From positions 6,163,001 to 6,227,000 of the forward strand of contig BTPP01000001.1 of assembly GCA_037102815.1 (NCBI GenBank): 64,000 bases of DNA, in the 5' to 3' direction. The notes beneath the pieces were generated by a model. That model ran no database searches, was not told where the DNA came from, and worked only from the letters and a program-made list of their open reading frames with translations. Numbering within the stretch: position 1 is the first letter of the stretch; each line of letters begins with the position of its first letter. Source of the stretch: Neurospora intermedia (taxonomy: Eukaryota; Ascomycota; Sordariomycetes; Sordariales; Sordariaceae). The position numbers and the translations under genes are program-made. Below, piece by piece: positions 1 to 12,770 of this stretch.

Positions 1-230
1 CCAATTATTACAATTAAACTCTACTCTAGTTAGAGTTAAAATATACTTTAACTCTAATTATTTACTCTTATTAGAACGAAACCTATAAAGTCGTAATGTA
101 TAATACATCCGTTTTCGTTTTCCGCGACTCTAACTAGAGTAAAACCCCTAAAGTTGCAATACGTAATTTATCCGTTTTCGTCTATAATAACTCTAATTAG
201 AGCGATGTATATAGACCTACGATACTTAAT
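1..230. repeat. Cluster of dispersed palindrome copies
   Basis: At least four degenerate copies of a palindrome of the form CTCTAATTAGAG followed by CGAAA occur here, near 20-35, 50-80, 125-145 and 190-205. They are about 50-75 bases apart, and two intervening spacers share the block ATCCGTTTTCGT. No frame runs through the cluster. The same motif recurs between the decayed genes of the substrate layer. Confidence 0.6.
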
Positions 231-1539
231 TTACTTAATATAATTTACTATTCTTTTTACGAAATAGTCCTTCTAATTTTACTTAATAACCTTTTTATAT
301 TCGCGTTTAATTCGCTTATTCTTTCGTTTAAATTTAATATTCTCCCGAGTATTCTAATTGTACTAACGTATTTAATTTATATATATTTAGACTCCGGGAC
401 TTTAATTTCGACCCCTTACTACGGCCCCCCGATTTTACTAAACCTAATTATATACGGCTTACTATTATAAGATTAGAATAATTTAAACGTTATTAATTAA
501 AATTAATACTTCGTTCGTTTTACTTAAGAGTATTAAATATATTTATATCTTAGGGGGATATTAAAATCCTTTATTTATAATTAGATTAAAATAATTCAAA
601 GTAATAATCGGCTATTAGAATCCTATATTAGGTAATTTATTAATACGTTATATAATAATTATATATATAAAATTCTCTATTATAGTAGCGTTATAATATA
701 CTTTAATAATAAATATAATTTATATAATATAAAGAACCTCCGTTAGGAATTAATATTTCTCCCTAAATACGTCGACCTATTTTCATCTTTCGTAAAGTTC
801 AATACCTTTTCTGCTCTATAAGGGGATTAATTATATAATATCGCGGATTTATACAATATATAATAAATTATATCGGCTATTAAATAGTATATTAATGACC
901 TGTTTAAATATACGCCTAAACTATATTCGCTTCTTACGGGCTTAATATAATATACCTATACCTATAAAAAAACGTAGAGACTGCGAATTCGTTACGACGA
1001 TTATATTTTACTTATAATATATATAATTGTAGCTATTATTATATATATTATCGCCCCTAGCAAATCCGATTTCTTTTTATAAATTATAGGTTTATATTTA
1101 TATATTAATAGCGTTATTAAGCGTATCTAAAATACTTTATCTACTTTCAATATTTATATATTTTATATTAAGATTATAGTAATAATTAAAATTCTTATAA
1201 ATTTTATAATAGTAAATACTATTAATTATTTATTTTATAATTTATATTAATACTTCTAGGCTAACCTTAAACGTATTGTCTTTAATCTTACTCTTATCGT
1301 TATATATAATAATTATAATTATTTAAATATAATTTAAAATTTAGGTACTAGCCAATAGAATATAATATACAATTTTATAACCTACCTATTAATAAGTAGT
1401 CCTAATATTTAAGGCCCGTTCCGACCCAATTAATTTCGGCCTACTATTCCCTTCCAACCGCATTAAATTATCCCGGCTCTTGTACAAATATTATAATTAT
1501 TTCGCCCCGCCGTATACTATTTAGTTATAGAGAAATTAA
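231..1539. other. AT-rich stretch without a recognisable gene
   Basis: This stretch is strongly RIP-like, with TA everywhere and CA/TG rare. I could not follow a frame with convincing protein-like composition. It may hold the decayed 5' part of the relic gene that becomes readable near 1540. No repeat unit or terminal repeat was recognised. Confidence 0.4.
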
Positions 1540-3008
1540 AGTCCTTCTTTCTATTTATCGACGAATAGGGCTCTCTTCCCGCCTATCGCTTCCCTAAGGT
1601 TAAACGATATCGTATACCTAAAAACTATATTCTTTAAACGCCTACTATTAATAAGAACGAAGGTAAACTCATTAATATTTACCGCTTATACAATAGACTA
1701 TTTCTCGACTTATTTAATATAAATTAAAGGTAATTTAGTAATAAGTTTTTCCTTATCTATAGTAATTAGAAGATAATATTATATATTCGTAAGATTATAT
1801 TAGTATAATTAGAGGTATAGAGTATTTATAATCGTAAATAGTAGATAATTTCTATCCCTACATTCTTCTATATTAAAATAAATTTTATTAATTTAATTTT
1901 TCGGTACTTTTAGCCTCTTATAGAATAGGATACCTACGGCCTTAAGAGGGTTAAAAAGGTAAAATAATTCAAAATTGAATTCTACTATAAATTAAAACTC
2001 CTTTATAATATATTTTATTCTAGAATTCTTATTTTTTTAATACGGAATCTCGTTAATAACGGGTTCCTAAATCCTATTATATTTAGTTGGAATAATATTA
2101 GCGCTACTATTATAATTACCTTTCAAATTAATAGAACTACCTATTTATTTATATAATTCAATTATATTTATAACGAAATTTTTACTTTATAGGGATATAC
2201 CGGTAAATACCCGGAGGGTAGTGATAATTATATTAATATATATTTCTATAACGTTTATCGATATTTATATATTATTCGGCTATTAATTATTCTTATTCGT
2301 ACTATCCAATTTAACGATTATAGAATATTCCGGTAGATTATTAATTATTTACTATTCTTCTTCTATAATAGAAAGGGTATTAATTACGGGTTTGAAATAC
2401 TATATTTCTCGTAGTTCCTTCGATTTAAAATTACTAACCTAGAATTATCCGAAGTTATTTTAAAGTTTAGATTAATATAATATACTATAATTAATAGCTA
2501 GTAGAAAGAGATCGATTTAACGATAGAGTATATTAATCGTTCGTTTACCCTAAATATTAAATATTATAAGAATTTGATATATAATATCAAATTAATTTTT
2601 ATAGAACTATCGGCTATCGGACCTCTTACTATAACTATTCGTAGGAGGGTTAAATTAGAATTCGGACGACCTAGTAATAGTAAATATACTAATCTATTAA
2701 CTAATATTAATATTATTAATTATATATATATAATATATAGAAATAGGTTTATATCGTAATACTATAGTCCTTTAGACCCAAATAATTTTAATATACTAAA
2801 TCTATAGTATAACGGTTTACTTAAATTATTTTCGAGTACCCTCCGGCAATTTAATTCCAAGGAGGTTCGGTTAGAGAAGGGGGAAAATTACGAATATTTT
2901 AATTTATTTAATTACGAAAATAATAATCTAATTGTTATTAATAACCGGAGTAATAGAGTATCCGAAACGTTCGATTTAGGGGACGAAAATAATAGCGGGC
3001 TAATCTAA
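1540..3008 (+). pseudogene. Decayed gene resembling fungal DUF6589 proteins
   Basis: The + strand reads as a protein-like frame with scattered stops. The best part is 2360-2760, including an uninterrupted 61-codon stretch at 2574-2759. Its order fits what I recall of the C-terminal part of DUF6589 proteins: an NYGFE/LEL-type helical region, then a D-L-x-I-E-x-I-N-R segment, then an L-R-x-x-V-x-x-E-F-G segment followed by K-Y-T-N and a short helix. An acidic tail rich in E, D and N follows to about 3008. DUF6589 proteins have no established function and are often multi-copy in fungi; a transposon link is my inference. The stops are mainly TAA/TAG, as RIP would produce. The start is not resolvable. 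Confidence 0.45.
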
Positions 3009-3735
3009 ACAATAATTATACCAAACTCTATTAAAATTAAAGTTTTATAATAGCCTACTTAATTAATAACCTACAATATAAAGTTTCTATACGGCTCTAC
3101 CGGTAACCGTCCTAAAAGTATATAATAACTTTCGTTCTAATTAAAATTAATAAATAAAATTATATAATAAGTCTTATATTTTATAATATTTATATACTAC
3201 TAACTATTAATTTAATTATTATTTAAAGTATTATTTATATATTATACGGATAGCTACTATACTCCGTCGTATATAATTAACCTTACAATTTATAGGTTAT
3301 ATCCAAACTATTAGGATCTTCAAATCGGTAGCCTACCTATAACTTTCGCTCTAGTTCGAATTAAAACTATACTACAAATAGTTATTATAATTATTATTTA
3401 ACTAAACTTCTTAAATTACCCTCTCCCAACCTTCGCTTTAATTAGAATTTATTTCTCCCGGCCGGTAAATCCTCCAATCAAATATTATTTTATATAGTAG
3501 GCAAGTGTAGTAAACGTACTAATTAATTATATAATATATAGTTTGCATTCTAATTGGGTTAATATATTTATTTACTCCCTCTCGCTTTCTACTTCTCCTC
3601 CTCCCTCCTTCTCCTTCTCTCCTCTTCTCCTTCTTTCCTTTTATAATTTATTAATAAATTCTAATTAGAGTAAAAGTAATTAAATTTAGTAATAGATTTA
3701 CTATTATTAGAACGAAATCGGTTAATCGGCAGTCC
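3009..3735. repeat. Intergenic spacer with palindrome copies and a CT tract
   Basis: Degenerate copies of the TTCGCTCTAATTAGAGCGAA-type palindrome lie near 3127, 3350, 3440, 3660 and 3705. A pyrimidine-rich tract of repeated CTCCTTCT-like units runs from about 3575 to 3640. No gene is visible. The layout matches other spacers in this layer. Confidence 0.5.
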
Positions 3736-3749
3736 CTTATAAGTAGAAG

Positions 3750-4320
3750 CGTAGGAATTATTAATATCGCTAATATAGGGAAGGGATAAACTATAGGCCA
3801 AATTAGGCTTAAAGTTATATTTATAAATAATAAAAATAATTTTAATAATTTCGCTATCGAGAATATAAACCTGCTAATACTATATATAATTATTGAATTA
3901 ACCGACCTTAATTTTTTATAGGCCCTATTATACTTTAATTTAAGTTAGTATAAAGATAAAAAGAAATATAGTAGTAATACTACTAAAATTGGAGGCTCTA
4001 TTCTAGTCCGAAATTACTACCTACCCGCCGCTAGGTACTATAATCTAGACCGTATATATACTATTTTACTTAACCTCCTAATTTAATTACTAGATATTAG
4101 GTTTAACGTTATTAATTAGGAACCTAAACCTTTCTAAAAGTATATTAACTTTAGTACTACGTAGGCTAAAAATATATAAATCCCCGGTTAATAATTTATA
4201 TATTAGTAGAACGTTGAATTAAAATATAATAAGGGGGACGTAGCTTCCTTTTTAAGGTATTTTAATACTATAATATTTAATTAATATTATAAGTATAATT
4301 ATAAATTTTTTTAACGCTTC
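3750..4320 (+). pseudogene. Decayed unrecognised gene
   Basis: One + strand frame gives protein-like composition with mainly TAA/TAG stops, including a legible segment near 3960-4080 (KKYSSNTTKIGGSILVRNYY). It ends at a spacer carrying the dispersed palindrome at 4320-4400. I do not recognise a family. It could be the 5' portion of the relic that follows at 4500, because the reading direction is the same and the gap is short. Confidence 0.35.
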
Positions 4321-4420
4321 CTTTCGCTCTTATTAGAGTAGAAGATTATACTATTATTAAAATAGAATCGACTATATATATTAAAATTCCTAATTCCGAT
4401 TAGAGTAAAACTAATTAATA
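4321..4420. repeat. Palindrome copies between two relics
   Basis: Two or three degenerate copies of the dispersed palindrome lie here: TTTCGCTCTTATTAGAGTAG near 4321, and a half-copy GATTAGAGTAAAAC near 4398. They separate the relics at 3750-4320 and 4500-5815. Confidence 0.5.
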
Positions 4421-4499
4421 AAATCGCTACCCGTTATATACGTTTATCCCTATATCCGCTATATAGGCCCCTAAATATACTATTACTAATTATTTTATA

Positions 4500-5815
4500 G
4501 TAGTTGATTAATTCGGGCTATTAACCTACCTTAAGAAGTTATATCCCTATTAGGGTTAGAAGGGTATTAAATTTATTAATATACTTATTATATAGAAGAA
4601 ATATATTAATTCGCTCTACGATTCCTCTTAATATACTTATATAATATATACTATCGAGAGGGCCGAACTATCCTCCCTTCCGCTTTATACTATAACCGTC
4701 CAGCGCGGAAATCTAGTATTACTTAATATAATAAACGAGAAAAAATTGAACGAGATTATACTTCTTAAATCAATTTATATAACTCTCTTTATTATATTCT
4801 ATTATTATATAATATATCCGCAATACTAAGGCCCGCTATACTATTTAAAACGTATTGAAGAGGATAGTATTATTTTATATAGTAGTTACTATATTAATAA
4901 TTAAGTGCGAATCTTTTAAATATTTATATACTTTAATACGTACTAATATAGTAATATTGTACTAAGTTCAACGCGTACTACTACCGAAGAAGATATTTTA
5001 AGGCCGTATATCTTCCCTACTAATAAAGAAACCTTTTTAATAAAGTAGAATAGTAAATTCCTATATAATACTCAATCTTTATAAACCTTTTAATTAGCTA
5101 ATATTATTTATAAGGATTGCTATAAATTAATTGTAGTAAATAATTATAAATTAATTAAAGAGGAATTATAAAAGTTCGGCCGTCTAAATCTAATAATAGT
5201 AAAAATATATATTCGTAATATATTCCTTATTATAAATAATATATATTCTAAAATTATATTTAGTACTAAATTAAATCGCTATAGTACTAAAGACCTTACT
5301 ACAATTAATACCTATTTTAGTAAAGACCTAACGCTACGCTTCGATATACATATACTATTTACCTATATTAAGGACCTCGAAACCTAATAGTAACCAGCCT
5401 GTATAATACTTTTATTTTAGAATATTAAATAGTTTTTATTATTCTATTATAATAAAAATATATTTACTTATATAAATTATTTAACTACTATAAGTAATAT
5501 AATCGACCGATTTACTTAATATATTTAAATACCTAATAATACTTAGAAGGCTACCCGAGAGAAGGTTAAGAGTAATATTACAATTAGAATAATTATTAAG
5601 GATTTAATAGAGCGGAAGTACCTATTAATAAAGAAATTTATGAATTCCAATCTTATTCTCGGGAGTACCCGTACTTTTAAATATAAAATTACCGAACTAG
5701 TGCTAAAAGAATCTTTTAAACTATTTAATTATAAAATTTATACGGACCGGTATAATTAAACGGACTAGAAGATTAATAGAATTAATTTATAATACTTACT
5801 CCTTTATTAAATTGT
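4500..5815 (+). pseudogene. Decayed unrecognised gene
   Basis: A + strand frame is legible over most of the interval, with charged and aromatic residues spaced as in a globular protein and RIP-type stops. The clearest part is about 5560-5760, where a K/R-rich helix-like segment is followed by KFMNSNLILGSTRTFKYKI. No catalytic motif or known domain was recognised. It ends just before a three-copy palindrome cluster at 5840-5935. Confidence 0.4.
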
Positions 5816-5839
5816 AAGTAAGTTTAAATTGGTATATCC

Positions 5840-5935
5840 TTCCTCTTCGTTCTAATTAGAATTAATCCCGTTTATTCTAGTTAGAGCGAAATTTAACCTA
5901 CATTTTCCGTACTCTAATTAGAGCGAAATTAAAGA
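5840..5935. repeat. Three spaced palindrome copies
   Basis: Three copies of the dispersed palindrome lie about 35-45 bases apart: TTCGTTCTAATTAGAATTAA, TTTATTCTAGTTAGAGCGAA and GTACTCTAATTAGAGCGAAA. They differ by the transitions expected from RIP. They sit between two decayed genes of the same orientation. Confidence 0.65.
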
Positions 5936-5989
5936 TTGGCTAATATAGTATAAATACGTATACTATTTATTATATACTCTACTCACCCC

Positions 5990-7830
5990 TATAAGGGGCT
6001 ATATTAGTAAGTAAGGTAGGTATTAGTAAAATATTTATTTATAATATAATACTCCTTATAGAATACTATTATCTCTAAGAATTAGAATATAAATAGTAGC
6101 CCTTTAATATATATTTAAACGTTATTATTAAACTATTTAGGCTAATCCCCTAAATATTCGCTAAATTTAATAATACTTTTAATAATCTAATATTTTAAAT
6201 TTAATTCGATACTACTAGTAGCGTACTTAAAAACGACCTATGTAGAGCGAAGATATTTATATAGGACTACTTTAATTATTTAATAAAATAGTAGGCCGAA
6301 TAAAAATATTCCGCCGAAATTATTAAAAACGTTATTATATATTTATATTCTACTATTACTATATACTAGGGTAAGAATAAGCTTAAGATTAATAGGCCTT
6401 TAGAACCTAACGAACTTCCCTATACCTATAATAGGGTTATTAAATAAAAACCCGGATAGTATATTATAAACCTATTTAAAAGTAATACGCAAAATAGTAT
6501 ATATAAAAATGAAGATATAGTGAATATACGTACGATTATTAAAGACGAGGAGTTTAAGGAATTTAATTAGTAAATTTTCCGTTATAATTAGAATAAAAGG
6601 CGCGGATACTAATATATTACTTTTAGGAAGGATAGAAGGTTGTAGAGGCTAGAACTCTAAATAATAATAGTAAAGGATTTAATATTTTAGGCCCTCATTT
6701 TAAACGAAGTCCAATTTGCTCGAAACTGTAATTCGTTAATATAGTAAATAATATAAATTATTCCTACCGTAAGTAAACTAATCTATTCTATAATACTTAT
6801 ATTAAATTATATTATTAATATCCGGGCCTTTACTATTATATTCTAGGAGGGGGTAGGCCTATTTAAAATCTTTACCTTACTTAAGGGTTAGTATAATATA
6901 TTAGAGTTCTTCTATTCCAAAAATAAAGGTTCGTATAATTAGGGCGACCCCCTATATATTATCGACCCTATAATATTTAATACTACGTATACCCAATTAT
7001 ATAAAATTAGCGAAGAGTAGGGTTATTAATAGTAAATTCTATACCTTAATATATAAAATACAATTATTAATAATAGTAAAACCGTTTATTAAACTATAAT
7101 AGAAATCCTTTAAGAAAATTATATTATTATTATAAATAGGGGTATAATTATACTACTACGCCTTTTTAATAGGGTAATAACGTACCCTTCCTCCGATATC
7201 CCTCTAATATTAATCTACTAAATTAAATTCGGGTACTACTGTTAACGGAATAAAATTATCCGAATTACGGATAATCTTTTAAAAAATATATTTATAAATT
7301 TATTAGAATACGAAATTAAAGACCTAGTAATACTCCGTACTACCGAAGAAGAGCGCTAAATCTTACTCAATTTTACTTTTATCCGCTTATTATAATTTCT
7401 ATCGTATAACGTTTATACGTAGGCGCTTATATTCGAGGACAATGCTATTAAGTATTAAATTATAATATAGGGGTCCCGTTTATTAGAGGGTATTTAAACT
7501 ATAGAGTAGTAGAGAAGCAATTGGGAAATACGTGCCCGGATCTTCGACGATATTTTACATAGTAAAGAAGAAGCGATATTAAAGGTTAATACTATTAATA
7601 AATTAATTTAATTTAATTTTAATAGTAGACTATCTTATATATTTATTTATTTTACTATTGATATATATTTTATACCGCCGAATAATAGGGTTAATATAGT
7701 ATATTAAATATTTAGAGAGTCGCCCCTATTTATATAGATTATTAGGAAATACACTAAATTATATAATAGTCGGAAAAAGGTATTAATAGTCGCAAATTTA
7801 CTTTGGATATAAATATAAATACAATTAATT
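5990..7830 (+). pseudogene. Decayed unrecognised gene
   Basis: A long + strand frame is legible, best at about 6830-7600, with segments such as NKIIRITDNLLKNIFINLLE and a nearby ILRTTEEER. Stops are of RIP type. No domain was recognised. The length suggests a protein of 500 residues or more. It is followed by another palindrome spacer at about 7835. Confidence 0.4.
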
Positions 7831-8289
7831 TTTTACTTTTATTCTAATTAAAGATTGGATTTACTAACTTTAGTTAGAGCGAAACCTATCCGGGTATTTA
7901 CTAATTAATATAGGACGTTCTATATTATCCTATAGAAAGTCGGTTTATAAATAGAAATAATTTACTTTAACTAAACGTAGGTTGAATATAATTATATCGT
8001 CGCCGTTTAGAACCAACTATATATAAACTTCAACGTTCTTATATTTAATTCTAGTATATATATAACTAAATTAAATTTCTACGCCGCGTACTATATAAGT
8101 ATTAGGTTCGGCTATATATAGAATTAGAATATAATTCTATAATATATAAAGTATCTTTATAGGATCGGCTAGAGGGAAAGCGTCTAATAGTACCTACCTA
8201 CCGTATATAGTATTATTTATAATTAGATAAAAGAATATACTTTCTATAAAGTATGTCCTACTCTAATACCGGCTCTAATTAAAGCGAAA
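7831..8289. repeat. Spacer with palindrome copies
   Basis: Degenerate palindrome copies occur near 7843 (TTTATTCTAATTAAAGATTG), 7873 (ACTTTAGTTAGAGCGAAACC) and 8274 (GGCTCTAATTAAAGCGAAAA). The sequence between them is AT-rich and I see no convincing frame. Confidence 0.45.
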
Positions 8290-8814
8290 ATTGACGTTTA
8301 TATAGTAAATTTATAAACTTATTACGAATTTAAACTTAGAGATAATAAATATTCTATTTAAGGCCGGAAATAACTTTAGGACCTTATTCGGGTATAAAGC
8401 CGCTAAATATATTCTATTATATCGTTTTAATTAATATACGTAAGTAATAAAATTACCTATTAATATAGCTAATTTTAATTTAAAAAGGGCCTTTTATATT
8501 AGAAAATTCTATTCTCTCTTAATTAAGGCAGTTATAACCAACCTTAAAGCGAAGTATAATATTAATTAAACTATTTTAAATAAGAATTTTATATTAGCCG
8601 GCCCTCTCTTTATTAATTAGTTTAATTTATTACCTTCGGTAAATTATATTCTCTAAATTATATATAATATTTTATATAGTATTAATATAAATAGGAAGAA
8701 GGCGGTAATCGATTGGTTCTTTAAATACCTAATCGGGGATTTGAAGGCCGAGGAAGTACTACGGATTAAAAAGGTATAAGAATTTATTGACGCCTACGAA
8801 TAGCGTATTACTAT
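8290..8814 (+). pseudogene. 5' part of a decayed gene split by a retrotransposon
   Basis: The + strand frame is legible, with the clearest stretch at about 8695-8805, containing KKAVIDWFFKYLIGDLKAEE, a basic/acidic helical protein. It stops being readable exactly at the LTR that begins at 8815, and a frame of the same character resumes after the other LTR at 28259. The 5-base duplication ACTAT (8810-8814 and 28254-28258) marks the split. The family is not recognised. Confidence 0.5.
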
Positions 8815-9082
8815 TGTAAAAGCGTAATCCTACAAGTGATAAGACAACAAGACTAGAAGCTACAAATCAAAGTAATATTAAGTGTAAAGAGGGAAGGGGA
8901 AAGTAAATAAACGCTGGCAATAGGAATCCGATATATAAGTCGGATTCTGCCAAGCGTCGCCGCCTTCCCAATCCGTAAGGTCTATCGATAAGAACATAAG
9001 CCTTATTTTATCTAATATACTATAGTGTAGCCTATTGCCTAGTGGTTAGTGCTCTGGGAGCCTATCCTACTATACTATAATA
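8815..9082 (-). repeat. 3' LTR of the outer Gypsy element
   Basis: This 268-base repeat matches 27986-28253. On the + strand it begins TGTAAAAGCG and ends ACTATAATA, where the other copy ends ACTATAACA, giving TG...CA ends. It contains the inverted pair AATCCGATATATAAGTCGGATT. The adjoining internal sequence is a polypurine tract on the minus strand, which identifies this copy as the 3' LTR. Confidence 0.9.
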
Positions 9083-9110
9083 TTACCTCCCCCTTTGAAG
9101 AAAGGTTTAG
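9083..9110 (-). other. Polypurine tract of the outer element
   Basis: On the minus strand the sequence reads CTTTCTTCAAAGGGGGAGGT immediately inside the 3' LTR. Gypsy elements prime plus-strand synthesis at such a tract. Its position sets the element's orientation as minus. Confidence 0.75.
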
Positions 9111-9639
9111 CTCTAGAGCCGAAAGAAGATAATAGAGATAAAAAACAATTACTAGTTATATAAAATAATATATTACGTATCCCTCCGTTATAATAGTTAT
9201 TCTAATTTATTGTATTGGGACGGGGTTCCCTTTATGAGACGAAAGCTAAAACTCTATACCGAGACCTATAATTAAGGTTCAATCTGGTATATTGCAGTTC
9301 CGAAAAAAGAAAAAAAAATTCCCCCTAATTAGGTTCGAATAGACCGCTTTCCCTAATAGGGGATAAATATTATCGGACTTTAGTGTACTTTCGTTAATTA
9401 GTATAGGCTATTACTCTATATTACTATACTATATAACTAAGGTTACGGTTTATAGTAGGTTGGTATATAGGTCTGCCTAATAAATCGCTTATTATCCGCT
9501 TACAATTTTCTTTTACTCCTCTATATCTTCCCTTTCGCTATATTTTCTACTAACCTATTGTTATTTTTATAATTTTAGGTAGTTACCTTATTTTCTATCG
9601 CTCTTAGCTAGATCTATAGTCTCTTCGGTAGTCCTAGCT

Positions 9640-9860
9640 TTTTTAGGTTCTATTTATAGTACTCTTTAAACTTTATTACTATATTTTTAAATCCCCTTAT
9701 ATTGTACTATTCTAGATCCGGATCCTATTCCTTCTAGTAGACCTAATACTTTAGTATATTATTTACTAGTTTGTAGGTAATAATATCCTCTACCTCCTAT
9801 TCCTCTTCTAAATTATTAATTATTTTACCTCCTAAGTTCTTATTAATCTATTCTAGAAGC
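9640..9860 (-). pseudogene. Chromodomain region of outer Gypsy
   Basis: On the minus strand this segment shows the spacing of a chromodomain: an E-V-E start, a Y-W-V-Y-W-K strand, a D-P-D-L-E turn and a final helix ending near F-K-E-Y-Y. It follows the integrase and precedes the polypurine tract, as in chromoviruses. It is a decayed fossil part. Confidence 0.7.
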
Positions 9861-10249
9861 GGGTTATTTAAATCCTTCTTTAAACGGTTTATGTAGAATA
9901 CTTTAGATCCTCACTATATTATTAGTACTTCCAATTCGTATAAATATCCCTTTATAATAGTAATTTTATATAGGATCCAGGTTAGTAGGAAGTCAAGTTT
10001 ATTATTAAGTCTGTCTATCGACTATACCTTTTTAATAATAAATATTCTATTTCCTACCCTAAAGTCTAGTAACCTTTTATACTTATTAGTTTACTTCGTT
10101 TGTCTCTCCTACGCTTTAGTAACTCTATTTCTAATTATCGCTTGTAGTTTCTCTAATCTTTTTACTATTTGCCGGACTTCTTCCCTTAATAACTTTTTTC
10201 TAAAAGTACCTTCTAATTCTCAATTCTAATTAATAGTTAGTAAATTTCT

Positions 10250-11000
10250 TTAGTACCCGAATATTACTTCGTAAGGGGATAGACTATCGAGGTTTTCGTA
10301 TAGTAGGGTGTATTATACTATATTAATTACCGGTAAAAGGTCGGATTAATCGTCCTAGTTATAGGAAATATACAGCCTTAACTATTAATTAATATATTAA
10401 TTTATAATTTCTACCTACCTAACCGTCTAGGAATACCCTAAATTATTTAACTTTTAAGTAATTTTAAATAATCTAGCTAATTCTTATGTGAATTTGGAGA
10501 CGAATTGCGGCCCCTAATTACTAATTACTTCCTTAGACAATTTTAATATTCTATATAGTCCTTTAAAGTATAATTGCGCCGCCTTTTTACTAGTAATAGT
10601 ATCTTTATAAGGTATATACTACGATAGTTTTAAGAATCGATTTATTATAATTAATATATTATTATACCCCTTCTTATCTTTTAATATTAATTTAAAATTA
10701 ATAATAATAACGTACTAGGCCCGGCACTCTTTCTCTAATAGTATCGTTTATAGGAATCCTAACGTTTTATCTCTTAATACCTTCGAGGAGCGATATATCT
10801 AGTAGTTATTTATATATCGGTCTACGTTTAAGATTATACTTAGCTACTAATATTTCGCCGTTAGGATTTGTCTAGTTTTATTTCTACCCGGGTAAATTAT
10901 TAGAAGTATTTTATAATATTCCTTAATAACCTTTATACGTAACTTCCCTTCCTCTACGTTTAATATTATAAGTTTCCTATTATAAAGAATTAGTCCTTAT
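10250..11000 (-). pseudogene. Integrase region of outer Gypsy
   Basis: This segment lies between the RNase H and chromodomain regions on the minus strand, where Gypsy integrase is expected. The frame is poorly legible and the assignment rests mainly on position. Confidence 0.5.
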
Positions 11001-11379
11001 TTTATCGAAAGGTGCGGGTCTCCTATATTAGCTTTAGCTCTATATATTGAAAGCAATTCTTTTATCCGGTTTATATATAAGAAGTTCTCTACTAGCAATT
11101 ATTTTTCTACCCCCTCCGAGATCGCTTTTCCCGTTATAGTAGTTAGTTTATTTAATATTAGATATAAGATAGTTACAATCTCCTCTACTATTGTATTTTA
11201 CTTATCCCTAACGTAGATGAAGGTTCTATTTCGTAGTTTAAATATTTTTAATATTCGTTAGTCGTTTCGCTATTCTAATATAATTTTAATAATTTCTAAT
11301 TTATAGAATAATACGTCTACGGCGATATTATCTTTTCCTAGCCGGTATATTATATAGAAATTATATTCGGATAATAACT

Positions 11380-11700
11380 CTATTTAATTTACTTATTTAG
11401 AATTTAATAATTTCTTTATTAAAAAATACTCTAATATTTAATAGTCTATTACAATAGTAAAGGGTTTGTTAGTTCCTTTTAATTCTAAACGTTAAATTTT
11501 TATTCCTTTAATTACCGTTAGGAATTTTTTATTATAAATAGGATAATTAAATTCCGCAGGGGCTATAATTTCTAAATAGAATACTATAGGGTACTATTCC
11601 TTATTTTATAATTGTAAAAGTACGCTTACATAAATACTATCCGAAGTGTCGGTTTCTATACGGATTTCCTATTTATATTAGTAATAGGCTAGTATTAAAA
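11380..11700 (-). pseudogene. RNase H region of outer Gypsy
   Basis: The minus strand shows the usual Gypsy RNase H order: an E-T-D-x-S-D opening, then a P-A-E-x-N-Y-x-I-Y-x-K segment, and then an L-E-Y-F turn followed by K-L-L-N. The match with the family layout is clear although the copy is broken. Confidence 0.75.
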
Positions 11701-12049
11701 CTTTTAAGAACGCTTCCTTTAATTATTTAAATACCTATTAATATTCCGGTATCTAGGTAAAAGTTTAATCCTTTTTAGTTAGTTAGTTTAAGGGTCGTAT
11801 AATTCGCTTAAAGTTCTTTACAAATTTCCAGTAAAAGTTATAGAATCTTAGGAATATTTAGACTCCCTTTAAGTTTTTAGGCGTCGACTATTCTTTTATT
11901 GCCGCGATTTTACTCGGATTGATTATAACCCCCTCCGTACTAATAATAAAGTTTAAGAATTTTATTTTTATTATATAGAATTCGTATTTCTCGATATCGG
12001 CTTATAATCCCGCTATTCTCAATTTGTTAAGGACTATTTTTACCTACTA

Positions 12050-12770
12050 TTTATAGTTTTTTAGATTTTTTGAAAAAATTAGGATATTATTAATATAGGC
12101 ACTATAGAAATTCTAGCAATTTATTAAGGCATCGTTAATAAGTCTCTAAAATGCCGAAGGATTGCTATATAGTCCGAATAGGAGTACCTTATATTTGTAG
12201 GCCCTAAATCCCGTTCTAAAGGTCGTTAAATCTTTATATTTGGGTACTATTCGGATTTAATAAAAGGCCTACCTAATATCAATTTTAATAAATATCTTTA
12301 TTTTACTAATACGAACTAATATTTCTTTAATTAACGGTAATAAGTACTAGTCTTTCTTTGAGATAGTATTAAATTTATAGTAGTTTATATAGAACTATAA
12401 TCCTCTATTTACTTTTAGTACGAAGAATATTAGGGCCGCCTAAGGAATTGAGCTAAGTTTAATAAATCCTTTTTAAAAGTTATTAATTATATACTTCTAA
12501 TATTCTTTAAATTCTTTTAGGGTTATTCGGTACAATAGGTTAATACTTAACTCTTCTACTTAGTACTTTTCTTCTAACTCGATCTTATAGTTTATTACCG
12601 GCTTATATATAGGTAGTATATTAGAGTCGGCCCTACTGAATACTTCGAGCTCCTCCGGGGAGTAATAGTTAGCGGGGACCTTTTTTCGGATTATAATAAT
12701 ATCCTTAGGAGCATCGCAAAAGGTTACACGCATCTTTAAAGTATTAATAAATCCTTCGATCTTGTACAAG
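12050..12770 (-). pseudogene. Reverse transcriptase region of outer Gypsy
   Basis: On the minus strand the segment T-x-F-R-T-G-F-x-x-Y-x-Y-x-V-L-x-F-G-L precedes R-L-I-N-D-A-L and the I-L-I-F-S-K-N-L block, diagnostic of Ty3/Gypsy reverse transcriptase. The upstream linker at 12560-12769 has the L-P-x-Y-K-P-x-x-x-Y-K-I-E-L-E-E block that normally precedes Gypsy reverse transcriptase. It is decayed. Confidence 0.85.
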
